From assembly GCF_001544555.2 (NCBI RefSeq), contig NZ_FCOK02000035.1, positions 1-64,000 of the forward strand: DNA of 64,000 bases. Direction: 5' to 3'. The translations under genes were made by a program, and so were the position numbers. Shown here in pieces: positions 1-8,554 of this stretch. The number at the start of each line of letters is the position of its first letter. Position 1 is the first letter of the stretch. The notes under the pieces were generated by a model. That model saw nothing but the letters and a program-made list of their open reading frames with translations, was not told the DNA's origin and made no database searches. The stretch is from Caballeronia udeis. GTDB taxonomy: Bacteria > Pseudomonadota > Gammaproteobacteria > Burkholderiales > Burkholderiaceae.

Positions 1-12
1 CGCTACGGTCAT
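1..12 (-). CDS. Start of a gene running off the left edge (4 codons)
   Basis: An ATG on the minus strand at 12-10 is preceded by AGGAG (complement of 18-22) with a 5-base spacing. The frame stays open to the window edge and reads M-T-V-A. Only the start and ribosome binding site are visible, so no function can be given. It lies downstream of the LysR gene on the same strand, about 70 bases beyond its stop. Confidence 0.4.
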
Positions 13-81
13 CGTTGCTCCTGGATGCTGGCAGTCTCCTGCCAAATGACCGTTTACACAAAACTAATTACACCCTCCCTC

Positions 82-1044
82 TCATTGAATCCTGGCGTCG
101 TTACTCCCAAGCGCCATGCGCGTCGACCTCGTAGGCCGCGCCAGGACAGCATCCTCATCACGATACCGCTCTACAACAAAATCGATAAAAGACCGAACGA
201 CCTGAGTGATGAACGGCTGGCCCGAGTAAAGCATCCATACCGTACGCTCGTTGCTGTCGAGCTGGAAATCGCGTAGCAGAGCAACAAGCGACCCTTCGGC
301 CAGCTCCCGCTCAACCAGAACGTTCGCAATGCGCGCAATGCCGAGGCCCGTGACGGCAGCGCTTTTGACTGCCAGCAAGCTTTGGGTTATCAGGATCGGG
401 TTCAACGAAACCCGATGCGCGCCATTGAAATCCCTGAACTCCCAATAGCGGTTCGGCGCATCCGTCGCCAGCAGGATGTCATGTTCGGTCAAGGCAGCAG
501 GCGTGGCCGGCTGTCCCCGGCGCGCGATGTAAGCCGGAGCCGCGACGACCACGTCATGCATGCGCACCAGCGGCCTGCATACCATGGAGGAGTCGCGCAG
601 GCGCCGCTCAGCCGTGAAGCAAAGATCATAATTTTCCGCCGCGATCTCGTTGAGCGTTTCATATACGGTGACATCGAAAGACACGTGCGGCTGCTCCGCG
701 CGAAATGCGGTCAGAATCACCGCAAGCTTGCTTTGCGAGAATGAAGCGGGCGACGCGATCCTGAGACATCCGACAGGGTGGGCCGCCGTCGAAATAATGC
801 GCTGCTCCATCGCCGTCAATTGTCTGAGCAGGTCCCGGCATCCCTCGAAATACGCCTGGCCCGCCGTTGTGAGCGCCACCCTCCGGGTAGTGCGATTGAT
901 CAGCCGGATCCGCAGATGTTTTTCGAGCGTTGCTACGCTACGTGTCACCATTGCATTCGATATGCCGAGCTGGCGTGCTGCGTCGGCGAAGTTCAGGCAC
1001 TCCGCGACCTTTGAGAAAATGCGCATCGAATCGAGCTGATTCAT
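82..1044 (-). CDS. LysR-family transcriptional regulator
   Basis: The 320-residue product has the LysR plan: an N-terminal winged helix-turn-helix (about residues 1-60, with AARQLGISNAMVTRSVATLE as recognition region) followed by a periplasmic-binding-like effector domain (about 90-300). Length is normal, if slightly long through a basic C-terminal tail. LysR proteins usually act as tetramers and activate a neighbouring gene in response to a small molecule. The gene lies 92 bases downstream of the porin on the same strand, so it could be cotranscribed with it or have its own promoter. No divergent target is visible, and the inducer cannot be inferred. Confidence 0.9.
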   Translation of the reverse strand: MNQLDSMRIFSKVAECLNFADAARQLGISNAMVTRSVATLEKHLRIRLINRTTRRVALTTAGQAYFEGCRDLLRQLTAMEQRIISTAAHPVGCLRIASPASFSQSKLAVILTAFRAEQPHVSFDVTVYETLNEIAAENYDLCFTAERRLRDSSMVCRPLVRMHDVVVAAPAYIARRGQPATPAALTEHDILLATDAPNRYWEFRDFNGAHRVSLNPILITQSLLAVKSAAVTGLGIARIANVLVERELAEGSLVALLRDFQLDSNERTVWMLYSGQPFITQVVRSFIDFVVERYRDEDAVLARPTRSTRMALGSNDARIQ

Positions 1045-1136
1045 GACTTGTCATCCGGGGTCACCAACATTGCTGTCAGCTTGCAGCAGCGTTGGTGACG
1101 ATAGACGAACCGTCCGATTACAAAATTGATATCTTT

Positions 1137-2285
1137 CTAGAAGGCATGCCGCAGCGCGACGCGGCCGACAAACTGGTTCTGCGTCGATGACGGAGCGTCG
1201 GTGCCGGGAATAAAGGCTCCATTGAGCGGCGCTGCCGAAGCGGAAACGGCTGAGACATGTTGATACATACCCTGCACGTAGACGTCTGTCCGAAGCGACA
1301 GGTTGTAGTCCACCATCAGGCCGAACTGGTTCCACTTAGGCTTGGAGTCTCCGGCAGAGCTGTTGAAATGACCCATTGTGTAGGTGTACATGGCCCCCGC
1401 GAAAAGATCCTTGGAGAACTGGTATTTGAAGTTCGCTTCAAAGTTATCGAATTTCAACGAGCTTGCCGTGTTGGCAAAATTGCCCACATACACGGATCCC
1501 GTAGCGTTGGTCAGGTCGGTATGCGAGTAGACCAACCCCAGTGTCGTGGCGGACCCGATCGTGTAGTTTACTCCGCCGCCCCAGACACGTTCCCGGCTCG
1601 CGAAGAAGTTTGTGTCATTTGTGGCGAGTGAGCCACCCGTCGTCCCGCCCGGGTTGTTGATCTGCATGTACGCTGCAGCCACTGTCAGCGGACCGGTTGC
1701 ATACTGTGCGCCGAAGCTGTACGCGCGATTGTTTGCAAAACCGCCGGCCTGATTGCTGAACCCGTACAAGCCGCCGAAGGTGAAGCCGCCATAGTTGTTG
1801 CTGGCGTATTTGACCGTGTTGTTGAGGCGGAACGAGTTGTCAGTGTTGTCGTTGTCCAGCGGGTGGGACATCAGGTAACCCGCCCAGTTTCCGTTTGCCG
1901 TCAGCGGCGCGAGGTAGTCGACAACCGAGTCGTACTGCCGGCCAAGGGTTACAGTACCCAACTTCGCTGAGCTAAGACCCACGTAAGCCTGCCGGCCAAA
2001 CATGCGGCCTCCCTGGTTAAGGCTTCCGGAATTGACGTCGAAACCATTCTCGAGCTGGAATACTGCCTTGAGTCCACCGCCCAGATCCTCCGATCCTTTA
2101 AGGCCCCAGCGGCTTCCTTGAGCGTAGCCGCTTTGCAGTTGTTCGTTCGAATGGCCTCCCACGTTACTCGTGTAGTTGAAGCCTTCGTCGATCACGCCGT
2201 AGAGCGTTACGCTGCTCTGAGCGAAGCTCGAAAGCGGACAGGCAAACACGCCCATTGTCGCGCCGGTGATCATTAGTTTTTTCAT
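1137..2285 (-). CDS. Gram-negative general porin (Porin_4 / OmpC-like)
   Basis: The 382-residue protein begins with a signal peptide (MKKLMITGATMGVFACPLSS, cleavage expected after FAQ). The mature start SSVTLYGVIDEG is the hallmark of Burkholderia-type trimeric porins. Gly/Tyr/Asn-rich amphipathic strands follow, and the protein ends in phenylalanine (ALRHAF), the outer-membrane insertion signal for the BAM complex. Such porins form 16-stranded trimeric channels for small hydrophilic solutes. Length is typical. Burkholderia genomes carry many paralogues, so the specific solute is unknown. Its promoter must lie in 2286-2621, shared with the divergent DUF4148 gene. Confidence 0.93.
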   Translation of the reverse strand: MKKLMITGATMGVFACPLSSFAQSSVTLYGVIDEGFNYTSNVGGHSNEQLQSGYAQGSRWGLKGSEDLGGGLKAVFQLENGFDVNSGSLNQGGRMFGRQAYVGLSSAKLGTVTLGRQYDSVVDYLAPLTANGNWAGYLMSHPLDNDNTDNSFRLNNTVKYASNNYGGFTFGGLYGFSNQAGGFANNRAYSFGAQYATGPLTVAAAYMQINNPGGTTGGSLATNDTNFFASRERVWGGGVNYTIGSATTLGLVYSHTDLTNATGSVYVGNFANTASSLKFDNFEANFKYQFSKDLFAGAMYTYTMGHFNSSAGDSKPKWNQFGLMVDYNLSLRTDVYVQGMYQHVSAVSASAAPLNGAFIPGTDAPSSTQNQFVGRVALRHAF

Positions 2286-2621
2286 TTTCGGTTCCCTTGG
2301 ATGAACTTTGATTTAATCGTGCGACAGGGACCTTCGACGTCCTTGATCGAGGTCTCCGCGGCGCGCCAGGGGAACTTTAAAATCGTCATAAATAGCGGCG
2401 ACATGCAATTCTCTTTTGCGAAAATTGCGTGGTGTCCGACCCACTATCGGCTGGGCCACGAGTTGGCCCGACCGCGCAGATAACAAGCTTGTAATCGCGG
2501 CGTCAGCGTCAGGACAGTGCCGGTTACGCAGAATGAAGTCCTGCTCATCACCACCCTAAGGCGATGAGTCACGGGCTTCAATCATGGTGACTGAAGCCAT
2601 ATTTATAGAGGTCTGCTTATC
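2286..2621. other. Intergenic region between divergent porin and DUF4148 genes
   Basis: This 336-base gap must contain the promoters of the minus-strand porin and the plus-strand DUF4148 gene. A short plus-strand open frame at 2301-2483 has no recognisable homology or good ribosome binding site and is not called. No clear terminator or operator palindrome was found. Confidence 0.5.
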
Positions 2622-2912
2622 ATGAAAAAGATTATCTGCGCACTCTTGACCGCTGCTCTGATTGTTCCGGCCGTATCGTTCGCGCAAACCAGCAACGGTC
2701 CCGTTACTCGCGCCCAGGTACGTGCCGAACTTGTGCAACTTGAAAATGCGGGCTACCGGCCCGCCACAAAGCAAATTCATTATCCCGATGAGATTCAAGC
2801 GGCTGAAGCACGCGTGCAAGCAGCGGATAACGCTTATGCATCGCATAACGGCGCACCGGCAAACACAGCGGCTGCGGCCCCTGCGTCAATGCCGGTAGTG
2901 TCGGCCAACTAA
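2622..2912 (+). CDS. DUF4148 family small exported protein
   Basis: This 96-residue protein has a clear Sec signal peptide (about residues 1-21, MKKIICALLTAAL...SFA, cleavage before QTSNG). The core TRAQVRAELVQLENAGY, followed by a YPDEIQAAEARVQ segment, is the DUF4148 signature found in multicopy in Burkholderiales. The rest is Ala/Pro-rich and probably disordered. It should reside in the periplasm. No biochemical role is established for the family. GAGG lies about 12 bases before the ATG. It stands alone as a single-gene unit. Confidence 0.85.
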   Translation: MKKIICALLTAALIVPAVSFAQTSNGPVTRAQVRAELVQLENAGYRPATKQIHYPDEIQAAEARVQAADNAYASHNGAPANTAAAAPASMPVVSAN

Positions 2913-3847
2913 GCCAGGCAGGTCGCAAGAATGCGTGGAACCGGCGGCGCGAATTGATCGCCGTTCAGAGCACGGTTTAGCATTCAAGAACGAGGTGCAA
3001 GAGGCACGGCTTCAGTCAGGACATGACCTGACCGAAGTCGTTAGCCGCATCGATATAGTCGATGCCGCCTTCTCCTTGCAGCTTTGGAAGAAAACCCCTG
3101 CAACAGCGCGCCTAGTTATACCCAAGTATTGCAATGGCCGTGATGTCGGCACGATCGGACACGTTGCAGGCGAGCACGGTCATAGGTGCCTGCAGCATCG
3201 ACACGTAAGAGGAGCATTGCTTTTCGGTTTTGGGGATTGCCTTGGATCCCTTGCTGCGGCTTATTGCAGGCGACGAGGTCGAGACATTGAGATGATTGAA
3301 CGTCTTCATGTTGAACACCACTTCGTTTAGTTATCGGCGAAAACAACGGCGTGCCGCGGTAGACATATGTGCGCCATCGCACAATCCCGAGACTAAGCAC
3401 CGGACAGCCGAAGTTCGTGTTCTTCCAGTAAGCGCCAACTGCTAACTTCAGGACATTGGTAGTGTTACCAATGCGGCCGCACAGGCCCGTGCCGCCTGGG
3501 TCCCGTGTGGCGTTAAGCGTATGTTTGGGGCAACAGTATTGGAAGGTTCGCAAGCGCGGGCGCGATTAGCGGCATTCGATGGAAACTGCCGCAAGTGCCT
3601 GGGATTATCGGTGCTTGGGATTTGGCCTGAACCAGTGTCGTCGTCTTGCGCCCCACAAGGCGGATACGTTACAAGAATGACCACGTGAACAGCGATGCGA
3701 TATCAAGCGCGATGCATACGTGGTGTGCTGCTTTCCGAGGGTGTCACCGTTGGCCCTAAGCGCGATGCGCTGGGTGAAAACGAGACCCGCGTTGCATCGA
3801 ATGGTCCCATGTGTTTTCACGGCCGCGCCGCTCCGGCGTAGTGGCGT
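2913..3847. other. Gene-poor stretch, no supported gene
   Basis: About 935 bases with no convincing coding sequence. Open frames exist on both strands (for example plus 2935-3330 and minus 3112-3309, the latter starting MKTFNHLNVS), but none shows a known family, a good ribosome binding site or the third-position GC bias of neighbouring genes. It may hold decayed gene remnants or a regulatory RNA; neither can be shown by eye. Confidence 0.5.
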
Positions 3848-4048
3848 TTATTCTGCCAGCGGACGGTTCGACGTCGCTTCAAGTTCTTCAGCAAACCCTG
3901 CTGCCTCATCCTGCGCCGGACCCTCAAGACCTAGTTGCCGCCGTGCTTTCTCCCAATACTCGTCTGCGCGTCCATCGGGACTACCGTCTTGTTCCCAAAG
4001 ATAGAACGCAAGCGTGCGAATCTGCTCTTCCGACATTTCGACGTCCAT
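3848..4048 (-). CDS. DUF2934 domain-containing small protein
   Basis: The 66-residue acidic protein matches the DUF2934 pattern: EEQIRTLAFYLWEQDGSPDGRADEYWEKARRQL, with the hallmark LW-E-GxPDGRA-x-W order at residues 7-39. It is probably a small cytoplasmic helical protein. The function of the family is unknown, although members are common next to stress or plasmid genes in Rhizobiales and Burkholderiales. The last 25 residues are acidic and probably unstructured. It has no close neighbour on either side. Confidence 0.75.
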   Translation of the reverse strand: MDVEMSEEQIRTLAFYLWEQDGSPDGRADEYWEKARRQLGLEGPAQDEAAGFAEELEATSNRPLAE

Positions 4049-4441
4049 AGTCTGCCCCGTAAAAGTGAGTATCCGATCCGAAAAACTTCAGTCAACGCAA
4101 AGCGTGACCGTGCCAAGCTCGCTTGAGCTTAATGGTGTTGGCAGCAATTTTCGTGACACCGAAGACTTAAGCTGAGGCGCGGGCGAAGGCGGAGGGTGCC
4201 GGGGCGGGTCGAAATACCTGGTGAACGGCGACGCGGCGATCAAAACCGCACTGAACGTATGAAGAATGAATCGCCAAGGCAGAGCGCTTGAAAACAGGGG
4301 CAGGGTGCTCGAACCTTGGCGCAGCAGCGCGGCTTCGTCGCGCACGATCGGGCTATGAAAAAACGCGGCCGCCCTTCAAGAGCGGCCGTTACGAGTCACA
4401 TCGCTTAAGCCGGGCGGCGTATCGCGCGGGTACTTCAAGGA
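4049..4441. other. Intergenic region holding the terminator of the downstream operon
   Basis: The 393-base gap lies between DUF2934 and the cupin gene. It holds the minus-strand terminator at 4358-4388 and nothing else recognisable. Open frames here are short and lack family signatures. Confidence 0.5.
4358..4388 (-). terminator. Rho-independent terminator of the 8417-4442 operon
   Basis: A perfect 7-bp stem (CGGCCGC at 4366-4372 pairing with GCGGCCG at 4382-4388) with a 9-base loop is followed, in the minus direction, by a run of six T (A-run at 4358-4363). It lies 54 bases past the cupin stop, which fits the end of the minus-strand catabolic operon. Confidence 0.8.
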
Positions 4442-4786
4442 CTAAAAAATCACATACACCTTGCGCATGGCTTCTTCCACTTCCCACAGCCCCTCGGTGT
4501 TCGCCTCGAAAAACAGTGTGTCGCCGCTGGCGAAGTGAATCGTGTCTTCGCCGTCCGGCGTAAAGCGGCCGCGTCCCGCGAGGAAATGCATCACTTCCGC
4601 CTGCTTCACCGAGCGCCGATACGTCCCCTCCGTGCATTCGAAAATGCCGGTGTCAATCGCCTCACTGCCTTTGATCACGCGTTGCACGCCGGAGACTTTA
4701 ATCGGCGTTGTACCGGGCAAACCGGCGCTGCCCCAATCCTCGAGATTTTGCAGGCTGACGCTCTGCTTGATTTGCTGAACCTTCAT
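4442..4786 (-). CDS. Cupin domain protein (DUF861/Cupin_3-like)
   Basis: The 114-residue single-domain cupin has the two short beta-barrel motifs in degenerate form: around EVMHFLAGRGRFTPDGEDTIHF (residues 64-85) and SGDTLFFEAN. The family includes ureidoglycine aminohydrolase-like proteins and many small metal-binding cupins of unknown substrate. It is the last gene of the operon, 30 bases after the AstE/AspA-like gene and before the hairpin terminator. Its role, catalytic or sensory, is likely tied to the compound the operon degrades. The metal ligands are poorly conserved, so catalysis is uncertain. Confidence 0.8.
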   Translation of the reverse strand: MKVQQIKQSVSLQNLEDWGSAGLPGTTPIKVSGVQRVIKGSEAIDTGIFECTEGTYRRSVKQAEVMHFLAGRGRFTPDGEDTIHFASGDTLFFEANTEGLWEVEEAMRKVYVIF

Positions 4787-4816
4787 GTGGACCTTATTGA
4801 TTCGTTATTCGTAACG

Positions 4817-5806
4817 TCAGACCGCGCTATCCCGCTCTACGGTTCGCTCGATTTTCCCCAGCCGCACAACGGTCACGCCGGGGCGCAACTGCCGCAACGA
4901 AGGCATCACCAGCATGCAGTCGTCGTAAGGCGTATGGATCGGCTCGCCATTCGACCACCCGATCAAGCTGCCCGCTTCCGGGAAAATTTCCAGACCCGTG
5001 TAAGGCGCGGCAAAGCGGAAATCCATGCTCTGCGCCACGACCGGTTGCGTCACACGCACAACGTGCATGGTTTGCGGCAGGGGGCTCAGCCAGTCTTCAG
5101 GCAGGTCTTCACTGTCGACCACGCCGGACAGCAGCAGGAAACGTGCGGTGGTATCGCGGGCGACCGTGACCGCGCTGCGTTCCCAGTGCTGTCCGCATTC
5201 GATCAACAGCGCGTTCTTGGGGCTGCCCGCATCGCCGAAACCCTCGTAGTCGCGCATGCGGCGGCCTTCGGGATGGCCTTCGTCGCAGATCACCGTGGCC
5301 GGCGTGCCGAGCCGCAACGACAAGTCGATGCCCTTGTCCAGCGGACCCGCGACAATCAACGGCCTGCTGCGTTCGTGCATGGAGTGGAGGTCGAGCAGGG
5401 CGTCCACGGTATCAATGACCGGACGCATCTCGCGAGCTCGTTCAAGCTCGCTGGACGTACGCGACGTGTCGTCGAGCACCTTGCTGGTCCACACGCGGTT
5501 GAAGTCCTGGTCGACGAAACGCGCGGCATCGGGCTTCGACGGATCGAAGCCCGCATACGCCGCGACGTTCGCGAACGAGAGCGTCAGGCGGCCGCGCCGT
5601 GGCCGCAATTTCAGGCGCAGCAGGGCGTCGACCACAATTGCGCCGCATACCTCGTTACCGTGCGTCAGCGCGTTGATCATCACGTGCGGTCCCGGCAGAC
5701 CGGAGTCGAACGTGTGCACGTATGGAATGCCCGTCCCGGACTCCGCATGCACCGAGATATCGGGGAACGTGACTTCGATTGGATAATGCTCAGCCGGCGT
5801 GCTCAT
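4817..5806 (-). CDS. Succinylglutamate desuccinylase/aspartoacylase (M14-like) family deacylase
   Basis: 329 residues. The zinc carboxypeptidase-like fold is recognised from NALTHGNEVCG (His and Glu zinc ligands of the HxxE motif), the DFNRVW segment (binding loop), and LLDLHSM supplying the third zinc His. Family members hydrolyse N-acyl amino acids (AstE, aspartoacylase, DoeB). The start was placed at the ATG at 5806 because it overlaps the preceding stop as ATGA and follows GGGGAA at about 8 bases; a GTG-type start at 5824 is possible. It is cotranscribed with the aldehyde dehydrogenase upstream and the cupin downstream. The acyl substrate is unknown, and an ectoine-like DoeB role is only one option. 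Confidence 0.85.
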   Translation of the reverse strand: MSTPAEHYPIEVTFPDISVHAESGTGIPYVHTFDSGLPGPHVMINALTHGNEVCGAIVVDALLRLKLRPRRGRLTLSFANVAAYAGFDPSKPDAARFVDQDFNRVWTSKVLDDTSRTSSELERAREMRPVIDTVDALLDLHSMHERSRPLIVAGPLDKGIDLSLRLGTPATVICDEGHPEGRRMRDYEGFGDAGSPKNALLIECGQHWERSAVTVARDTTARFLLLSGVVDSEDLPEDWLSPLPQTMHVVRVTQPVVAQSMDFRFAAPYTGLEIFPEAGSLIGWSNGEPIHTPYDDCMLVMPSLRQLRPGVTVVRLGKIERTVERDSAV

Positions 5807-7275
5807 GCGAGATTCCCCTGGCACAGGTACTTGATGGAGAGATAGTCGTCGAGGCCGTACTTCGATCCTTCGCGGCCATAACCGGATTCCTTCACGCCGC
5901 CGAACGGTGCTGCTTCGCTGGACAACGCGCCTTCGTTGATGCCTACAATGCCCGCCTCCAGCGCGCGCGACACACGGTCGATACGGCGCAGGTCCTGGCT
6001 GTAGAAATACGAAGCGAGGCCAAACGGCGTGTTGTTGGCGGCTTCGATGGCCTCGGCTTCATCGTCGAAACGGAACAGCGGCACGACCGGCCCGAAGGTC
6101 TCTTCGCCGCACAGGAGCATCTCGTGCGTGGCGTCGGCGAGCACGGTCGGCGCGTAGTAGTTCGGGCCGAGTTCGGGCAGGCGCTTGCCGCCGGCGAGCA
6201 CGCGCGCGCCGTGCGCGAGGGCGTCGTCTACGTGGCGGGCGATCTTGTCGAGTGCGCGGATGTTGATCATCGGACCGATCTGCGCGTCAGGGTCGGTGGC
6301 GGGCGCGACCTTCAGTTCGGCAACGCGGCGGCTCAGCATGTCCGCGAATTTATCGTAGATGCCTGCTTGTACATACACGCGGTTGGGGCACACGCAGGTT
6401 TGTCCGCCATTGCGGAACTTGGAGGCGAGAAGGCCCGTGACGGCGGCGTCCAGATCGGCGTCATCGAAGACAATGAACGGTGCATTGCCACCCAGTTCCA
6501 GCGATAACTTCTTGAGCGTCCCTGCCGATTCACGCGCCAGATACTTGCCCACCGGCGTTGAACCGGTAAACGTGATCTTGCGCACGCGCGCGTCTTCAAG
6601 CCAGTCGGCAACGGTCGCCACCGCATGATCCCGCGAGGCCGTGATGAGGTTGAGCACGCCCGCCGGCACGCCGGCCTCGTGCGCCAGCAGGACCAATGCC
6701 GATGCAGTCAGCGGCGTGTCTTCAGCGGGCTTGGCGACCACCGTGCAGCCGGCCGCGAGCGCCGGCGCGATCTTGCGCGCGATCATCGCGAGCGGGAAAT
6801 TCCACGGCGTAATGGCAGCAACAATGCCGACAGGTTCCTTCACCGCCGTCATGCGTTTGCCGCGCTGCTGCTGCGGGATGATGTCGCCGTAAATGCGCGT
6901 GGCTTCGTCGGCGAACCACGCAACGTACGACGCGCCATACGCCACTTCGCCCCGGCCTTCGGCCAGCGGCTTGCCTTGTTCCAGCGAGATCAGCGCGCCG
7001 AGCGCGTCCTGGTTCGCCATGATCAGCGCGTTCCATTTATGCAGGATCGTCGCGCGTTCTTTCGGTAGCAAGTTGCGCCACGCAGGCGCTGCGCGTGCGG
7101 CGGCGTCGGTGGCGGCGCGGGCGTCGACGGGGCTGCTGTCGGCGACTTGTGTGATGACCGTGCCGGTGGCTGGATCCGTGACGGCGAAGCGTGCGCCGTC
7201 GGCGGCCGCGCGCCATTGGCCATCGATGAAATTATCCGAGCGGATCAACTCCTTCAGTTCGAACTGGCGTGTCAT
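5803..7275 (-). CDS. gabD-like: NAD(P)-dependent succinate-semialdehyde-type dehydrogenase
   Basis: 490 residues, normal for the family. Aldehyde dehydrogenase residues are intact: the general base Glu in LELGG (E260), the catalytic Cys in GGQTCVCPN (C294) and Asn159 in TPWNFPL. KPAEDTPLT is the cofactor-binding stretch. It oxidises a short semialdehyde to the acid in the cytoplasm. By overall motif pattern it belongs with GabD, but DoeC (aspartate-semialdehyde) and glutarate-semialdehyde enzymes look alike. AGGAG precedes the ATG. It lies second in the minus operon, 59 bases after the dehydrogenase gene, and its stop overlaps the next start. Confidence 0.9.
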   Translation of the reverse strand: MTRQFELKELIRSDNFIDGQWRAAADGARFAVTDPATGTVITQVADSSPVDARAATDAAARAAPAWRNLLPKERATILHKWNALIMANQDALGALISLEQGKPLAEGRGEVAYGASYVAWFADEATRIYGDIIPQQQRGKRMTAVKEPVGIVAAITPWNFPLAMIARKIAPALAAGCTVVAKPAEDTPLTASALVLLAHEAGVPAGVLNLITASRDHAVATVADWLEDARVRKITFTGSTPVGKYLARESAGTLKKLSLELGGNAPFIVFDDADLDAAVTGLLASKFRNGGQTCVCPNRVYVQAGIYDKFADMLSRRVAELKVAPATDPDAQIGPMINIRALDKIARHVDDALAHGARVLAGGKRLPELGPNYYAPTVLADATHEMLLCGEETFGPVVPLFRFDDEAEAIEAANNTPFGLASYFYSQDLRRIDRVSRALEAGIVGINEGALSSEAAPFGGVKESGYGREGSKYGLDDYLSIKYLCQGNLA

Positions 7276-7334
7276 AAGTCCATGCTCCTGATTTAAGCCA
7301 ACTAATTTAAGCGCAATGCTTCAGGCGTGCTGGT

Positions 7335-8417
7335 TCAAGCCAGCCGCGCAGCAATTGCCTGACCGACTTCCGTTGTGTTTGCCTTGCCGCCGAGGTCGCC
7401 GGTATGCGGGCCTTCCTTGAGCGTTGCTTCGATTGCCGCAAGGATCGCATCGTGCGCGTCTTTTTCCGGGCCTTTGAACTCACCGAGGAACTCGAGCATC
7501 ATGGCCGCCGACCAGATCATGGCGACCGGGTTGGCGATGTTCTTGCCCGCGATGTCCGGCGCCGATCCATGCACCGGTTCGAACAGCGACGGGAATTTGC
7601 GCTCGGGATTCAGGTTGCCTGAAGGCGCGAGCCCGATGGTGCCGGTGCAGGCGGGACCGAGATCGGACAGGATGTCGCCGAACAGGTTGGTGGCCACGAC
7701 CACGTCGAAGCGGTCCGGATTCAGGACGAAGCGGGCGCACAGGATGTCGATGTGCTGCTTGTCCCATTTGACGTCCGGATAGAGCGCCGCGACTTCGGCG
7801 GCGCGCTGGTCCCACCACGGCATGCTGATCGCAATGCCATTGCTTTTCGTGGCGACGGTGATCTTTTTCTTCTCGCGGCGCTGGGCGAGATCGAAGGCGA
7901 ATTTCAGCACGCGTTCGCTGCCGTGGCGCGTGAAGACGGATTCCTGAAGCACGAACTCGCGGTCCGTGCCTTCGAACATCACGCCGCCCACCGATGAATA
8001 TTCGCCTTCGGTGTTTTCACGCACGATCCAGAAGTCGATGTCGCCGGCCTTGCGGTTCGCGAGCGGCGACGGCACGCCTTCGAACAAGCGGGCCGGGCGC
8101 AGGTTGATGTACTGGTCGAATTCGCGGCGGAATTTAAGGAGCGAGCCCCACAGCGAGATGTGATCGGGAACGGTGTCGGGCCAGCCGACCGCGCCGAAGA
8201 GGATGGCGTTGCAGTCCTGCAGTTGCGCTTTCCAGTCGTCCGGCATCATCTGGCCGTGTTTCAGGTAGTACTCGCAGCTCGCCCATTCAATATGCTTGTA
8301 TTCGATGGAAATGCCGAAGCGCCTGGTGGCGGCGTCGAGGACGCGGATGGCTTCGGGCATGACTTCTGTGCCAATGCCATCGCCGGGGATGATTGCAATC
8401 TTGTACGTCTTGGTCAT
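7335..8417 (-). CDS. dmlA/ttuC-like: Tartrate dehydrogenase / D-malate dehydrogenase (decarboxylating)
   Basis: 360 residues of the isocitrate/isopropylmalate dehydrogenase superfamily. GDGIGTEVMPEA lies at the N terminus, and the conserved metal and NAD site NLFGDILSDLG is present. EYYLKHGQMMPDDW is typical of the TtuC/DmlA (YeaU) branch rather than LeuB. These enzymes oxidatively decarboxylate D-malate to pyruvate or oxidise tartrate, using NAD and Mn2+/Mg2+. It is the first gene of the minus operon, with AGGA upstream of the ATG. It faces a divergent LysR gene, the arrangement seen for dmlR-dmlA. Substrate choice within the branch cannot be settled from sequence. Confidence 0.9.
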   Translation of the reverse strand: MTKTYKIAIIPGDGIGTEVMPEAIRVLDAATRRFGISIEYKHIEWASCEYYLKHGQMMPDDWKAQLQDCNAILFGAVGWPDTVPDHISLWGSLLKFRREFDQYINLRPARLFEGVPSPLANRKAGDIDFWIVRENTEGEYSSVGGVMFEGTDREFVLQESVFTRHGSERVLKFAFDLAQRREKKKITVATKSNGIAISMPWWDQRAAEVAALYPDVKWDKQHIDILCARFVLNPDRFDVVVATNLFGDILSDLGPACTGTIGLAPSGNLNPERKFPSLFEPVHGSAPDIAGKNIANPVAMIWSAAMMLEFLGEFKGPEKDAHDAILAAIEATLKEGPHTGDLGGKANTTEVGQAIAARLA

Positions 8418-8431
8418 GTTCGGAATCCTGT

Positions 8432-8455
8432 TAAGGGTTTATCGCATAAGGGTTT
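8432..8455. repeat. Direct repeat TAAGGGTTT in the dmlA-lysR divergent gap
   Basis: TAAGGGTTT occurs at 8432-8440 and again at 8447-8455, a 15-base period, just upstream of the dehydrogenase start. It could be a regulator half-site pair or chance; it overlaps the leader of the minus operon. Confidence 0.35.
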
Positions 8456-8505
8456 GCACCCGGGCTGGCACCAGCCTGTGGCGATTATTTTATTCCGTGC
8501 GGCAA

Positions 8506-8533
8506 GGCTTAAAATCAGCGTTTTAGTTAAGCC
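8506..8533. promoter_or_regulatory. Inverted repeat, candidate LysR binding site
   Basis: GGCTTAA (8506-8512) and TTAAGCC (8527-8533) form a perfect 7-bp inverted repeat with a 14-base spacer in the 137-base gap between the divergent operon and lysR gene. It sits 22 bases before the LysR start. This is where an autoregulating LysR protein would bind, and the dyad fits the T-N11-A-style imperfect palindromes of the family. Confidence 0.55.
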
Positions 8534-8554
8534 ACTGTGCACGAAGCGTGAATA

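Noticed and set aside
2935..3330. Plus-strand open frame of 131 codons
   Set aside because: No homology, no ribosome binding site and atypical composition.
4535..5845. Plus-strand open frame of 436 codons
   Set aside because: It mirrors the AstE/AspA-like and cupin genes on the minus strand; composition is that of a shadow frame.
7290..7313. LacI-like operator between the first two operon genes
   Set aside because: TTTAAGCC and TTTAAGCG here are direct, not inverted, and lack the second half of the 44862 operator.
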